Shown here piece by piece: positions 32,843 to 45,628 of a DNA stretch of 64,000 nt; position 1 is the first letter of the stretch; each line of letters begins with the position of its first letter. The translations under genes and the position numbers were made by a program. This stretch comes from Adiantum capillus-veneris (taxonomy: Eukaryota > Streptophyta > Polypodiopsida > Polypodiales > Pteridaceae). The notes under the pieces are model-generated. The model saw nothing but the letters and a program-made list of their open reading frames with translations. It had not been told where the DNA came from and made no database searches. The DNA lies in the NCBI GenBank assembly GCA_014529385.2, contig CM043944.1, positions 66,168,895-66,232,894 of the forward strand, written 5' to 3'.

Positions 32843-33880
32843 CCATGGTCAGTGAGGATATCCCACCTACACACACGTTTGATTTTGAGCACATAGATCA
32901 AAATCAAAACACCACGGTGCGGCTGACACTAATATTCATGATGACGATGATCTAGGAGATCATGGCCTTGTAGATATGGCTGCTTTCAAGACTTTAGAAA
33001 ATCAACAAAGCGTACTTGAACGCAACCTCTCCACACTTAATGCAAATGTCACCATCTTATGGAGTTACTTGTGAATTTATGAATTTGTAGACAGCTCAAG
33101 GAGCCACAAGTGGCACGATTCAAGGAAACCAAGCTTGCATGACTCAAGGAGTCCAAGAGACAAGTGCTACAGAAGATACAAAAGGTAGCAATGCATTACT
33201 TCAGAATATCACCATTCCTAAGTTTCACGGGGAAGAGCGTGATCGCAAAAAGGATGCGGTCAATACGTTCTTACACAAATGGAGTGATATTCATACATTG
33301 AGACACACACCGGATATAAAGACGGCTGTGGAAACAAGTCTATCTCTTAAAGGCAAGGCCTATAAGTGGTGGATGACATCTCCAATAGATGCCCGTCCTC
33401 TGTCTTGGGCCGCGTCTCAAGATTCTTTCTCCAAAGAGTTTTTGGACTTCAATGAAGAAGATAAGAATTGGTTTGCATGAGATGCATGCCACATGGCTGG
33501 CCTCTTTCTCCCATAGTACCTTTCAAAGTATTGGGAAATCATATTAAAACTAGAAGGTCTAGATGAATTCCAAAAGATACGAGCTTTTAATAGGGGTCTT
33601 GACAAAGACTATTGTCTTCACGTCAAGACCCAACATCCAAAATTTTTGAAAGAATCCATCAGTCATGCCCAAAGATATGATGATGACCAAGAGAGGAAAG
33701 GAAATGTTCCCTACTCTAAGAATACTTTTTCTACTAAGAGCAATGTGGCTAAGAGCCAATGGCGAGGTAGATCTCCCACATGTTCCAAGAGGAATAAGAG
33801 ACAATCCACCTCTCCACGTCCACAAAAGGCTAAGAAGCCTAAGCACTCACGAGATACTCCACGTGGATATCTTAGCACGA
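32843..33880 (+). pseudogene. Ty3-type gag remnant, broken
   Basis: An ATG at 32,843 (context ACCATGG) opens a frame that shifts near 32,930 and stops at 33,072. The main gag body is open at 33,139-33,477 with the Ty3-type signature IPKFHGEERDRKKDAVNTFL, then KAYKWWMTS and a SxxFxKEFLDFNEEDKNW block. After a TGA at 33,478 coding continues in shifted frames through GLDKDYCLHVKTQHPKFLKE and a basic Lys/Arg/Ser-rich tail (33,646-33,870). No zinc knuckle or pol follows. A second LTR-like sequence begins soon after and truncates it. Confidence 0.7.
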
Positions 33881-34037
33881 CTATCAGGACAATGGTAGGA
33901 CCAGTCATGGCCAAGGGCCAGGATGGACATGCAGTCAAGGGGGTCCCTATATTTAGCAGGCCAAGGGCCTATATAGGGCATGGCTGTGTGGAGATTAGGA
34001 TGTTCCAGTCCCCTTGCCCTTACACTGGTATCAGAGC
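33881..34037 (+). repeat. LTR end and primer binding site of another element
   Basis: TGGTATCAGAGC at 34,026-34,037 is the standard tRNA-Met primer site. The sequence before it carries a TATATAGGGC promoter-like box near 33,970 and ends ...CCCTTACA. The LTR start was not found. Confidence 0.5.
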
Positions 34038-37000
34038 GAGGTCTTTTTTGGGCATGAAGGCGTGGAGCCACTCTTGCCTTGCATGTTCATGCAAAGGAAG
34101 CATGGAGGAACCGCCTGCAAGCTTGCTTGACAGGGCACAGGACCGGAGGACGTGGAAGGTCCGCTTGCAATGACCCTAGGTCAGGGGAAGGAAGAAGGTC
34201 GATCGGTGCCAAATTGCTTCCAGATGGGATGGATCAGAGCATGAGGCGGGGAGCAGCGCATCTCGACACAGGGCCGAGGCTGCAGACTGAACAGAACCCG
34301 TGATGTCTCTCTCTCTTCCCAACCCGCTGCAGCTCTGTGCGCCATAGCTTCTTGAAAGGTTTTTTTTTAAAACATAGGCGCCCACAACGCTTTGGCCTTA
34401 GGGCACATATTTGTTAAAAACTTGGGTCAAGTGCCCACAGGAAATTCCCCACACTTCGACTCCAACCTTGGATACGAAATCGAAGCGCACACGGGGAGAT
34501 GTACAGCCAAATGCATGGGCCATGCGAAATGTGACAGGAAGAGCATTGCAGGGGTTGCCTAATTTGGCATCAACAATTTTTTTAAAAAAAGTGACATGCT
34601 TCGGCATGGCCATCCTAAGAGCACCCTCCCACCACCACTTGGGAACTTGTGTGGTGATGCGCACACGACAGCCAAGTTACACCATGTAGGACAGTTCATG
34701 GTCGGGCCAAGGGCCACGGACCACTCTCAAATTTTGCAATTTCTATTGCACATGGACACATGCAAGAGGAAATATGGAATTCATCACCCGCATGCAAGGC
34801 GATTCAAGATTGAGGATTATGCAAGATGCATACAAAAAACGAGAAACAAGCCATGCATGTGTTGCAAAGGAAGGCTTTAGGGTTCTTCTACCATGGTCAG
34901 ACTAAGGACACCAAGGATCAAGAGGCCTACAAATTGAATAAGGAAGCAAAGCCGATAACAAAATGTTCCAAGATCGACCAAAAGTATGCCTGGCTTGCAT
35001 GGCACCATAATCACTTACAATCAGCAAGCTATAGCGGTTTGACGTGCATGTGGACGGGAATTTCCAATTACGGTTATCCAAGGGATAGTGCAATCAAAAA
35101 TTCAGGCGGAATTGCTACTTGTTGCGGGTCTTTCGGCATACTGCCAGGCATACTGGAAACCTGACAAACTTTCAGGTACTCGTTTGTCTTTTTACACTTT
35201 ACTGTTGATTTGGTTAAGAAATCATCTACACTTTGTTGGGTTTGCAAATGCCAATTTGTGTCGTGATTGCCGCCCAACGGTTGATGCGTCCCGAATATTC
35301 TTATCATTTGCACAATTTGAATAATGCATGACATGCCGCATTAAAATTTCAAAGATTGCAGACAAGCACGGCTTGTATTGACTTTGAAAATGATAAGTCG
35401 TTTTTGAATGTATGCATCTACTATGGTGTTACTAGCATACATTGTTGACATAGGAACAATGTCAATTAACCTCACGCATGGCGTGAGTCTATACTGCCTT
35501 GAATTGACGCACAATGTGGCAATGGTTTAATTAGATGCCAATGCATACCAAATTTGCAGTGTTTGGGTCTCTCAAGGATATAAACACATTTTGTTCCTTG
35601 ACTTGACGCAAGGGTAAGTTGCTCGGCATGGCCGACTCCTTGTCACTGTTTCTACACGCTGATGGAGGATGCTTACCACACAATACTGGTTAATTTCAAT
35701 TGAAATTGCTTGACATAGTCGATTCTTTTTGTTATGGTATCTACTGCCATAGGCTTTCCGCACAAACATATTTATGTGAAGCAAGGCTTCAATCTCCAAC
35801 TCTTAAGTTGAGATTTTTCCCGTTTGGCGTATGCTATGAGTACACTCCTTTAAGTAATTTCTTCATATGCTTGGAGGATATTTCAGGCCAACTTTCTCTC
35901 GCGCAACAGAGATGATTATGCTCTACATTTGAGCGAGCTTTTCTTCTGACATCTCCAGACAACTGGTTCAGCAGGATGACCAGTCCTTTGAGACTTTTAC
36001 ATGCAAGGCTTCTCCCTTGTGCCAAGGTACTGCCCAATGATTTGGAATCACGGGTAGTGGCACACAAGTTTGAAAAAACTGGAAAAATAGGGAATATCAC
36101 CTCACAGAATCCCTACCAGTATAAACTGTGCAAGGCACTTATGGTTTGGTTCTCACGGTTGAGGCCATCACTCTCCAAAAGGGCTTACAATTCTCCATGC
36201 AAGGCATGCTAGTAGGTGGATTCAATTCTACCACGTCATGCATTATGCTTCTGCTATCACGCTTGCAACTCTCTCAAGGACAGACTAAGGATGGATTGTT
36301 TCATATGATTGTTGGTTGCTATCAACACACACCAACACTAACAGGAACCTAAATTAAGGACTTACTGTATGGGCAAAGTGCCAATGATAAGTCGTCCTAA
36401 AGCACGACCCCTGCATGGTAGGTGGGTCCCAATGAGTTTTCTGTTTTTTGGTTACCTCTCTCAATGCGAGAGTCATACCGGAAAACTGTGGAATGCTTAT
36501 CCGATAAGATGCAATTTAGGCATAATATGCGTAAGAGCACATAGCTTGGGTACACACTCTAAAACCTTAAGGAAAGTTCCTCAGCCCAGCCTGTTCTTCT
36601 TCTCTCTCTTTTTCTTATTTCTCTCAAGAATGATGAAAACTTTCTAAGAAGCTTTTGATACATGTTTTGTTTAGGAGTCAATATGAGACAAGGTGCTCTA
36701 ACTCTCAGCTAGAAATTGGCCACGATGCCATTCACATTAGTTTTCATCGGTTTATCGATTGAACATTAATCGCCGTAACAGCTAGGATCCACACACAAGC
36801 TGGCTAAGTGCCATTGTCAGATTTTGGGTAGGACCCAACTACTGGCATTCCTTGGGTGATTGTTCTTATGATTGAACAGATCTACCCAGTGGAGTACACA
36901 TCGAATATATCGACATTAATGGACGAGCAAGAGTCTTGTCATTTCAGAGGATTAGGTTGTCCTTTTTGCACTATATGTTTCTAGTGCGACGCTCAAGTTG

Positions 37001-37474
37001 AGTTTTTGATACTCTTGCACTTATATCAGCTGATCAATACCATGGAGTCTAGAGGCAGCAAAAAATTGAGACAGCATGGCTGTTGATACAAGCTAGGCAT
37101 CTCCCTTGTGTGGATTTCTTGATCCCTCTATAGCACTACGAGTATCTATGGCATCACAGTTTTGGGGCACCACCTAGTGGGTGCTTATTAAATCACCCCA
37201 TACGCATTGACGATCATAGTTTGATCTATTCTCCTTATACTTTCAAGGAAATAATTTCGTAATCTACCATGTGGTAGCGAAAAAATTCAACTTTTCAAGT
37301 TGATTATCATCATTCTGTACACGGTTAACTAGGTTGGTTACCGTTACTTGCTAGTTGAGTAGTTTCTACAAAGGGTCTTACCAAGGGGTTTGACTACGTA
37401 GATTCTACCCAATGGATTAGGATTGCGAACGCAGCACCCACGATTTCTAGTGCAATGTTGCTTGGTTTTTTCAC
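34038..37474. other. Unassigned, probable decayed retroelement interior
   Basis: Frames up to 175 codons start in the gag tail; those further right (34,411-34,880, 35,088-35,324, 35,834-36,212) resemble no family I know. Codon patterns do not persist. This is probably the decayed interior of the element whose primer site is at 34,026, but no gag or pol motif supports it. Confidence 0.3.
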
Positions 37475-37484
37475 AGGGGGGGAA
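37475..37484 (+). other. Candidate polypurine tract
   Basis: AGGGGGGGAA directly precedes TGTAGTCCTGTGC (37,485), the usual layout of polypurine tract and LTR start. No second LTR copy was found to prove it. Confidence 0.35.
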
Positions 37485-38645
37485 TGTAGTCCTGTGCATT
37501 TGAATACGGGTAACTGACCTTTCAATTCAATCCCTAGGGCCATGCCAAGGGCATGGCGAAACAAGTATTTTGGGCCGTCATGTCCAAAGTACATTATGCT
37601 GTTATGAATCCACTTGTAGGATTCGATTTGGCACATGTTGTCACAAGGAACTCAAGGAGTTCGGTTTAGCCAGTGTGTAGCAATGAAATAGGGTCCCTCT
37701 CACTCTTGTGGCAGAGTGTTTAGAGTTACCTCCACACACAGGTACATCTTGTACTTGAAGGATGTTCTTTCTTCAGACATCCTTAGTTGAGACACATTCC
37801 TCATGTGGCGAATCAGAATCTCTGGGACTGACAATAGCGCCCCCTATTTCAAATATGTGTCACGACAAAGTCCCTACGTGCTGGTCAAATATGTGTCCCT
37901 ACGTGCTGGTCAAATCTGTTCTCTCGACCATTTTTTAAGCACGAACTATCAGGATCAATTTCAGTGGCCAGAAATTGTCATATACTTAGAATGACTTGTT
38001 AAGGTCCAAGTACTGCTAAGCAACATTACAGACGGTTGTTTATACATATAGCAAATGAAAAAGTTTCATTGTTTGTACCTAGAAGTGATCACTGTTTCAC
38101 CTTCTATTATGGTTTAGACGTTTCAGCAAAGCTTGCAAAAGATTGCAAATGAAAGTATTTAGTTTCTTTTTAGAACTATTTACATTCCTATTCATGTGTG
38201 CTAGGCGCATCACATTTTCCATAAGTATTGGCAATAATTACCACGGATATACAAATTCGGATCTGTTTTTTGCTAAATGCATGGACACTATGTGTTATCG
38301 GCCCTAGTGTTTAGCAAAAGCTGGGTTGGAATGGCATGCATATTCCTCAAATTGTTGCTTACGAAGTATTTTGTACTCTATGTGCACTATCTCTATGAGA
38401 TTACTTTTGGGTCTACTAATCACCAATAGAGGTCATGGCTCGGTTTGGGTGTTTGTGTATTTTTCAAGTTAACCACGATGGTTATTCCAAACATTGTTGA
38501 TACCTCAACAAGTAAATCAATCATTGTTAAGTAGGCCCAAAATTTATTGAAAAGTCCCTCAATAGGTATGTGATAGATGTACCAAGCTTTTTTAACCCAT
38601 ATACAAACATTGACAACATTGTTTACTTCTCCAAGTTAAGTGTTG
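37485..38645. other. Unassigned, possibly an LTR
   Basis: No coding content. A 24-bp phrase beginning GTCCCTACGTGCTGGTC is tandemly duplicated at 37,870-37,917. Confidence 0.35.
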
Positions 38646-38879
38646 AAGTGCAGTTTTACGTAAAATCTACTAATTTTAGAAAAGTAAATTTTTTTTGAGC
38701 TTTTGATGTAAATTGTGTATTTAAAAACCTTTTCATATCTTGAACCCATAATTAATAAGTTTCATGAAATTTTGTTGTAATATAAAAAAGCTATGTTCAT
38801 TTATTAGAATCTTGATATGAGCCATTTTTGTGGCTTTAACCAGTATTGTGTCTCATTACAAGTCTAGTGTTAAAACATT

Positions 38880-39560
38880 GAACATAATTATTTCCTAAAC
38901 CTGAACTCCTAATTCATGAACCCTAAACGATATACACCAAATCAAGAAAAAATAAAAACCTTAACCTTAAACTTCAAACCACAAATACCAAACCAAAAAA
39001 TCTAAACTATAAGCACCAAACAGAAAACCTTAAATCCCAAACCATAAAGACAAAACCGAAAACCAAAAACTTTAACTACTAACCATAAATACCAAACCAA
39101 CAATACCAAATCCCTAACCAAAAACCATAAAAGGAAAATCAAAAACCTTAAACCCTAAATGGTAAAAACCAAACCTTAAACTTTAAATCTTAAATCATAG
39201 TTCTTAAACTATAAACATTAAACCAAAAACTCTAAATCCCTAACATTAAAGATCAAATCAAAAACTTTAAACCGTAGATTCTAAACTCTAAACATTAAAC
39301 CCAAAATATCAAACCCTAAACTTTAGACACAGAACCCTAAGCCGTAATCCGCAATCCTTAAACACCAAATAAAAAACACTAAATCATATAAATCAAATCG
39401 TGAACCCTAAACCCTGGCCTTAAATACCAAACCCCAAAACTCTAAACCTTAAATATTGGACCCTGGACCTTAATCCCTAACCCTAAACACCAACCCTAAT
39501 CTCTACAAACAAAACCAAAAATCCTAAACCGTAAACTATAAAAACTCAAAATATTTTAGT
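38880..39560. repeat. Degenerate telomere-like array
   Basis: Dense AAACCCTAAAC, ACCAAACC, AACCCTAAACC and CTTAAACC words, related to 30,655-30,809 and 31,261-31,745. It is purine/pyrimidine biased: the + strand is nearly free of G. Confidence 0.75.
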
Positions 39561-40305
39561 TGTTGAATTTTAAACCATAATTTTGAAAATATCTTTTACA
39601 CTCAAATGAATGAACATTGGTGTGCATATTCATCAAAAAGTCTTATGCAATGCAATCCATGTTTAAGTCAATATACATCCATCACATGAGTTTAATTAAA
39701 TGTGATTGTAGAACGACATTGTATTGAGTATATATGCTGCATATCAAAACAACTATCTCTAATAAAATCTCCAAGTTCCATCCATGACTATACGTATAGA
39801 TGATGAAGTACTATCACTAATATATTTCCACTCCTCTATATCCTCCATACTAGTGTCATCATCACCGTAAGAAACAAACTACTCATTGACAATCTCAAGG
39901 AGGATGTTTTCCTTCTCCATCTTGGGGATTTTGTCTTTCATTTAAAAACTGTGAGGTTTATGAGGAGCAGCCTAAATAGCATACAATCAATGTGCGCAAC
40001 CATGGAAAGGATCATTAATCTCCATTCAGTGTGTGCAATCTTAATCGTCCTCACTTGATAACATTGAAAACAAATGTTTTTCTCTTTGTTTATCCACACT
40101 CTTTTACTTTCTATGTTCATGAACCCATTGGCTACTCTCCTGATAGATGGTTGATGACTGTCTCCATCAGCTCAAAACCAACGAACATAAAAAGTGTACA
40201 AATCAAATGATGTTTTAGGTGACATCATAAACTCCTACGATAATACCGTAGTATGTGTACCTATTCACCATATATATGCCAATGCTATTGGTCAAATAGA
40301 AAAGA
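39561..40305. other. Unassigned between the inverted repeats
   Basis: AT-rich; a 60-codon minus-strand frame at 39,938-40,120 is not recognisable. It may be a decayed transposase gene fragment, but nothing visible proves this. Confidence 0.25.
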
Positions 40306-40530
40306 GATTTTAACACTAGACTTGTGATGAACCACAAAATTGACTGAAGCCACAAAAATGGCTCAAATCACGATTCTAGTAAATGAAACATAACATTTGT
40401 ACATGACATTAAAACCTCATGAAACTTCTTAGGTATAAGTTTGAGATATAAAGCAACTTTTAAAGTACACAGTTTACTTGAAAAGATTATCTTTTTTTTC
40501 CAAAATTAGCAAATTTAACGTTGTGAGCGG

Positions 40531-41655
40531 GATGGAAACACACAGAATGCCTCTATAATGACTTGACACACACTCTTGGGATGATATACACACACGCTAT
40601 GGGGCACCACTCAGTTTACACAACCCACCTGGCCGAGACAGGAAACACAGCTATGGAGTGAGAGGAGAGAGACTACCCATTTACCCACTCCACACAGAAA
40701 GAGAGAGACACACACACACCCAAAAAACTCAGCTCAAATGAGGAGAACTTTTTATGTTTAGATACAATTGAGCCTGGGCTAACACCAATGGGGCAAATAG
40801 CTCACACAATATGGGTAAAATATGCCAGATAGAATCACAAACTAGAGCAGAAGCTTCGCTCATAGGAGAAACTTACACAACCAAAATAGAAAAAAAATAG
40901 TGAGTAATTTGGCAAAATGGACAGATCCATCGCGTCCAAAACGGCCCAAAACCCTAGTCTACAATGTCAAAGTACTCAAGTCCGAACTCGGATGAGTAGT
41001 TTACGGCCAAAATAGGCTCCAAAAACAACAAAAACATAGTTGCGGCTGTTCCTCCTTTTCTCTCCACATTTTTTATGGTATTCTCTCAATTTTTTCAATT
41101 CCCACACTCAACGCTTATTACTTGGACACCCTTGGATTTTTAGTTGACCTCAAACGGACCCCGAACAAGCCAAAAACTTGCCTCGTAGTGCATAGTTATC
41201 ACCCTGTTGCATCCATCCGCACACCTGGCACTCAACTTTTTCCAATAATGCATCGCGCCACCACGTGAAGTGGCCCCAAAAGATGGTCCTCATTATGACC
41301 TTTTTGCATAATTATCACAAGGAAACACCCACGTTGCGTCTGTACTTATCCACGTGCAAATCTTGACCACATTCGACCTCCTAACGCCACTAGATGCCAT
41401 CTGACGCACCTGCTTACCTCATGTCGTCGGCCCGCGGATAGCTTCCTCGAGAAGTTTTAAGTGGTACCAACTCCTCATTATTATAGAAAAAACACACTGA
41501 TGTTGGTGTTAGTGAAAATCGATGCACTATGTACATGTTGTCCTACATGTACACATGTGGGCCCCATGTAACCACCTGGCTCTGGAAATGGGCAATCCTT
41601 TATTTGATGCACCATGTGTATACACATATGCATAATCCCTTCTTCCAAAAAACTC
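40531..41655. other. Unassigned sequence
   Basis: No open frame of note. CACACACA and AGAGAGA words occur near 40,690-40,720. The last part may be the LTR of the element whose integrase follows, since a GGGGGA tract stands at 41,673-41,682 on the minus strand. Confidence 0.3.
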
Positions 41656-42975
41656 CTAACATAATTTGCCCATCCCCCAGCCTACTAGATCATTCATGAT
41701 CAGCAGAAGCAACAAAAAGAGATATGAGACTGGCCGCGTCACATAGGCCTCCTCATCCCTCACAGACCTTACTTGTTCTGCAGATAGCTCATCTTGGTCC
41801 ACCATCATCAATCTAGCATGATAAAATTTAAGACGCAATCCATTTACCCTTGACTTATGTAAAATACCATCCAGGTTAGCCAACTAATATGTACCATTCA
41901 GAAAACACTCCACTACCTTGAAAGGGCCTTCCCACTTAATTCGAAACTTCTTTTGGAAGGTGTTGTCCTGCTTACTGTTGTAGCACAAAACCAAGTCATG
42001 CTTCTTGATACCCTTACTTTTGACCTTTTCATTTATCTTTGCCAAAGCCTTATCCTGCATCTGCCCATAATGTTCCAATGCACTTATCCTATCCAGCTGA
42101 ACCTCTTGTAAATGTAAGAGCCTCTCTTTGAATGCATCACTAGGCGGCCCAAGCAACTTCTCTAGCATCTTGACTCCATGCAACTCTACTTCCACAGGCA
42201 ATAGTGCTTCCTTTCCATATACCAAGTGAGATGGAGTAAACCTTGTACCTGTCTTCACTGAAGTACGGTAAGCCCACAATGCACTAGGAAATTCCAAATC
42301 CCAATTCTTTCCTTGGTGCTCTGTCACTTTCGAAAGAATTTGTACCAACTCACCATTGAATCTTTCATTCAAGCCATTACACTGTGGGTAATAAGGAGTG
42401 GTATGTTGGTGCCTAATATTCATCTTTGGTCATAAAACATCTAGCAGTTTAGCTCTAAATCCTGGCCCCTTATCCGAAAGTAGCTCCAATGGAACCCCAA
42501 ACTTGCAACATATTTCATCATACACAAATTTTTCCACATCCTTTGCAGTGATTTGCTTTACTTCTATAGCCTCTGCCCATCTAGAGAGATAGTCCATTGC
42601 AATCAAAATATATCTTTTGCCCCTGCTTGTGATAAGTAGCGGGCCTATTGCATCAATACCCCACTTTTCAAACACATCAAAATCCATAATGGTTTTTCGT
42701 AGCTCTAGCTTCAACACTCTCTTCCCAAATGCTTGACACCTATTGCAAGACCTACACAAATGGTGAACATCCTTGTGAAAACTAGGCCATACATACCCCT
42801 CTTGCAGGATCTTATGCAAGGTAATATTTAGAGCAAAATGTCCACCACATGCACCTTCATGATTCTCTTCCAGCACTCTGTAAAGCTCCTCGCGCCAAGG
42901 TACACGCTCTTGGGCGCATTTCTGACACCCCGTTTTTTGTAAATTTGTACATACGGACATGAAGCCCCATGTCAA
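41656..42975 (-). pseudogene. Ty3-type integrase, nearly intact, two in-frame stops
   Basis: From 42,975 the translation has an H-H-C-C zinc domain (HEGACGGHF ... CNRCQ), the catalytic core with Asp in WGIDAIGPL and Asp in LLSDKGPGF, a stop near 42,430, then TTPYYPQCNGLNERFNGEL with the catalytic Glu. The C-terminal part contains KWEGPFKVVE. A TAG at 41,884 stands where the family has Gln, after which the frame goes on (ANLDGILHKSRVNGLRLKFY). Reverse transcriptase and RNase H are absent upstream, so the element is 5'-truncated. The enzyme would insert retroelement DNA into chromosomes. The minus strand CTGGGGGA at 41,673-41,680 could be its polypurine tract. Confidence 0.85.
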
Positions 42976-43771
42976 AAGGGCGTGTGGGATTTCTTTTTGT
43001 GGGTTTTTTATCTTGCTTTAGCAAGCACATGTACATGCATTGCAAGTCGCTAGTCTAGTGATAACTGTCGGGCTACTGTAAGTGCCCGTGACTGAGTTTT
43101 TTGAAGTGAGCCTTGTATATAACTTAAACTCATGTACAAACTAAAAAAGGTTCAGAAAAAGATCATAAATTGGCAGGTTTTATCTCGTTGTGTCTCCTTG
43201 GTTCTCTTGGATGTAGTTTTTTGCCCCGACTAGCCTTCTCTACGTGTAGTCGTGCTGGGACAGCTCTCTGTTCGCGTCAACTTTTCTCATGGGGTCGTAT
43301 GGAATCAAATTTGGTCATATTTAGATTTCTCGCCAGTCATGTTTCAATATTTCTCTCAAGCCTTAAAGTGACCCAATTGGAGTTGTGCTCATCAGGTCAC
43401 GACTAGTTCTGTGCAGGGTTATGGCTATGGCAGCCTAGTGGCAAATTGTGTGCTGACAGAATTGGAGGGCATGTATGTATGAATTGTGGAATTGATGTTG
43501 AAGTTGTGGGGTTGTGATGTTTAATTGTGAAAGGAGAGGCTCTTGTATTCATATGCATTGGTCGACGTTGTCGAGAAATTTGCGGTCTTGCCAGGAAAGC
43601 ACCGGGCTTATGGCTGTGAGAGTTTGTGAGAGAACTCAACAAAAACTATATGAAGGAGTTAAACCATAGATGCCATGAAGACTAGGGTTTGGAAAGAAGT
43701 GCAATCAAAGAAGACTCACTCTTTCTCTCTTGCACTCACACACACACAAAGAAAGAACGCAAAAGAGAATG
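42976..43771. other. Unassigned sequence
   Basis: A 78-codon + frame at 43,170-43,406 and a 79-codon minus frame at 43,403-43,642 have no recognisable homology. CACACACAC words lie at 43,735-43,750. Confidence 0.3.
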
Positions 43772-44199
43772 TTAAAACAATACGAAGATGAAAACATCAA
43801 GGCTATGGTCATATCGTATCATGGGTAATATGAAAGGGCTAATGGATGAGTTAATGGCATTCAATCTTGGCTGACCAAATAGGCTACGAATTGTTCTTTG
43901 GAATTGTAGTTTTGTGCTTACCATAATATAGATATTTTGTCTAGTGATTGGGATTAATTGTGTGTACAAATACTCTTGGTTCATAGCAAGATAACTACGC
44001 TTACATCAAAAGAAAAGTTATAGTCTATGAGAGGTAGTATGATGGGATCCGATGATAGAAGTATTTCATTAAGCCTTTCTGGGCCAAAGAGAAACACTAT
44101 ACGTTGTTGAAAGTGTATTTTTCGGCTAATCCATACGTTAATTCTAATAGCTCGTACAGAGTGAAAGCGATAGAAATGATCATCATGTGGGTTATTCAT
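43772..44199 (-). repeat. Duplicated coding-like unit, two related peptides of about 70 residues
   Basis: Two minus-strand frames, 44,199-43,981 (72 residues) and 43,984-43,772 (70 residues), overlap by four bases (ATGA) and encode related peptides. Alignable blocks are FLFGPERLNEI / SLFGQPRLNAI, IILPLIDY / FILPMIRY and FDV / LDV near the ends, each followed by a hydrophobic tail. The nucleotide unit is about 213 bp. Similarity at the protein level is clearer than at the DNA level. I do not know the family. It might be an old tandem duplication of an exon or of a structured repeat. Confidence 0.5.
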
Positions 44200-45560
44200 C
44201 TAGGATAGTATGTGAGAAATGTAGATATGAGAGAAGTGAAGAGATGAGAAGTTTCCCTCCCAAGCCCTATTCTTGCACGTAGGCAATAAGGATACTGCGG
44301 GGAGAGATATACCTGTAGCAAAGAGAACCTAGAGACGGTGAATTACTAAGAATGAGAGAGATAGGTTTGGTTAAGGAGATGAGATTAGATACATATATAT
44401 ATGTTGGATTAGAGATGAAAATGAAAACAACAAGAAATCAAGAAAACATCAATGTAGAACACATCTTACTTGAAACCCTTCGGCACCATTATTGATGGGA
44501 GAGAGAAGAGGAGAGAATTCAATGTTGATTGATACGCCAAGTACAACACCTTCTTTGATTAGAGTTGATCTTCCAAGGATAGCGTACAAGAATGGATAGT
44601 CTTCCTCTAGGAGAAAGTGTAGGCTTGGGCTTATGTTAATGGGGCTAAGTACAATTAGGCATTACTACTCACTCCCTCAAGAATTCCTCTCATCAATGGC
44701 TTGAATGCTTGAGTTCTTTCCAAGGAATAAGAGGTCCCCTTTTATAGGTGAAGGGAACCCACAAGGGTTTACACAAGAAGAGAGGAGCCAGTGTGAATAG
44801 GAATTGGAAAAGTTGGAAATGAGCTGTCCCTGCATGATGTGGGCAGACTGGGATCCAGTATTTTGATCATATCTCCTCAACCGTGGCTCCAAATAAAAAA
44901 GTAAAAATATGGGCAAAAACGTCAGCTCATTAGCTACTATTTTCATTTAAAATTGTTTTCCAATTTGGATTGGAACCTTGTGTAAAAAATTCATCAAAAT
45001 AGGGTCCATTTATGGCAGCAAAAGTCTTCATGTGGTCTCCTTAGCCTAGACTTTCATTTAATTCCAAAGGACACCTCATGCCATATGAAAGCATGACATT
45101 GCTCCTTGACAAAGTTTTGTAATCATGCTTGCAATAATGCATTAAAATAAGTGTATCTTTGAAATCATGCCACCTAGTGTCCCACTAGGATTTGATTCTA
45201 TCCTAGTAGCTATTTAAAAAGAAATATAAGAAAAGTATAAAAAATACATAGAATATATATATATTGGAGTTTACCCTAGATATAGGATCTAGCTAGGGTG
45301 TGAGATGATAATGAAATAGTAAAAATAAAGAATCAATGCTTTTTGCCCCAAGTTAAAGAGGCGGAGCTATTGATGCTTTTCCCATAGTATTTTCTGATGG
45401 TAAAGTAAGGATATGTTACCCTTGAGAAAAATAATAGGATGAGATAGAAGGCTTATTATTATACTTAAATATGCATATGTACACTATAGGAAATATAATT
45501 ATGTATCTAAAAAAATACAAGATAGATCTTGTAGCATGCGTTCTCACTATGTACGTGTCA
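44200..45560. other. Unassigned sequence
   Basis: AT-rich with no credible gene. An 89-codon minus frame at 44,677-44,946 shows no known motif. The right part may be the LTR of the Ty3 element that follows. Confidence 0.3.
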
Positions 45561-45570
45561 CAGCACGACA

Positions 45571-45582
45571 TCCACCCCCTCT
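45571..45582 (-). other. Candidate polypurine tract of the following Ty3 element
   Basis: The minus strand reads AGAGGGGGTGGA, followed at once by TGTCGTGCTG, a plausible LTR start, about 50 bases after the end of the integrase frame. Confidence 0.45.
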
Positions 45583-45628
45583 AAACATGCACATCCTCCG
45601 GTATGTGCCACATTGTCTCTTTGTAAGA

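Larger units (their letters stand above)
38650..40530. repeat. Long inverted repeat enclosing a telomere-like array
   Basis: 38,650-38,878 and 40,306-40,530 are inverted copies, about 75% identical by eye (shared TTAACACTAGACTTG, AAGCCACAAAAATGGCTCA and TCATGAAACTT blocks). They are about 1.4 kb apart. They could be terminal repeats of a non-autonomous DNA transposon or two MITE copies in opposite orientation. Confidence 0.65.
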
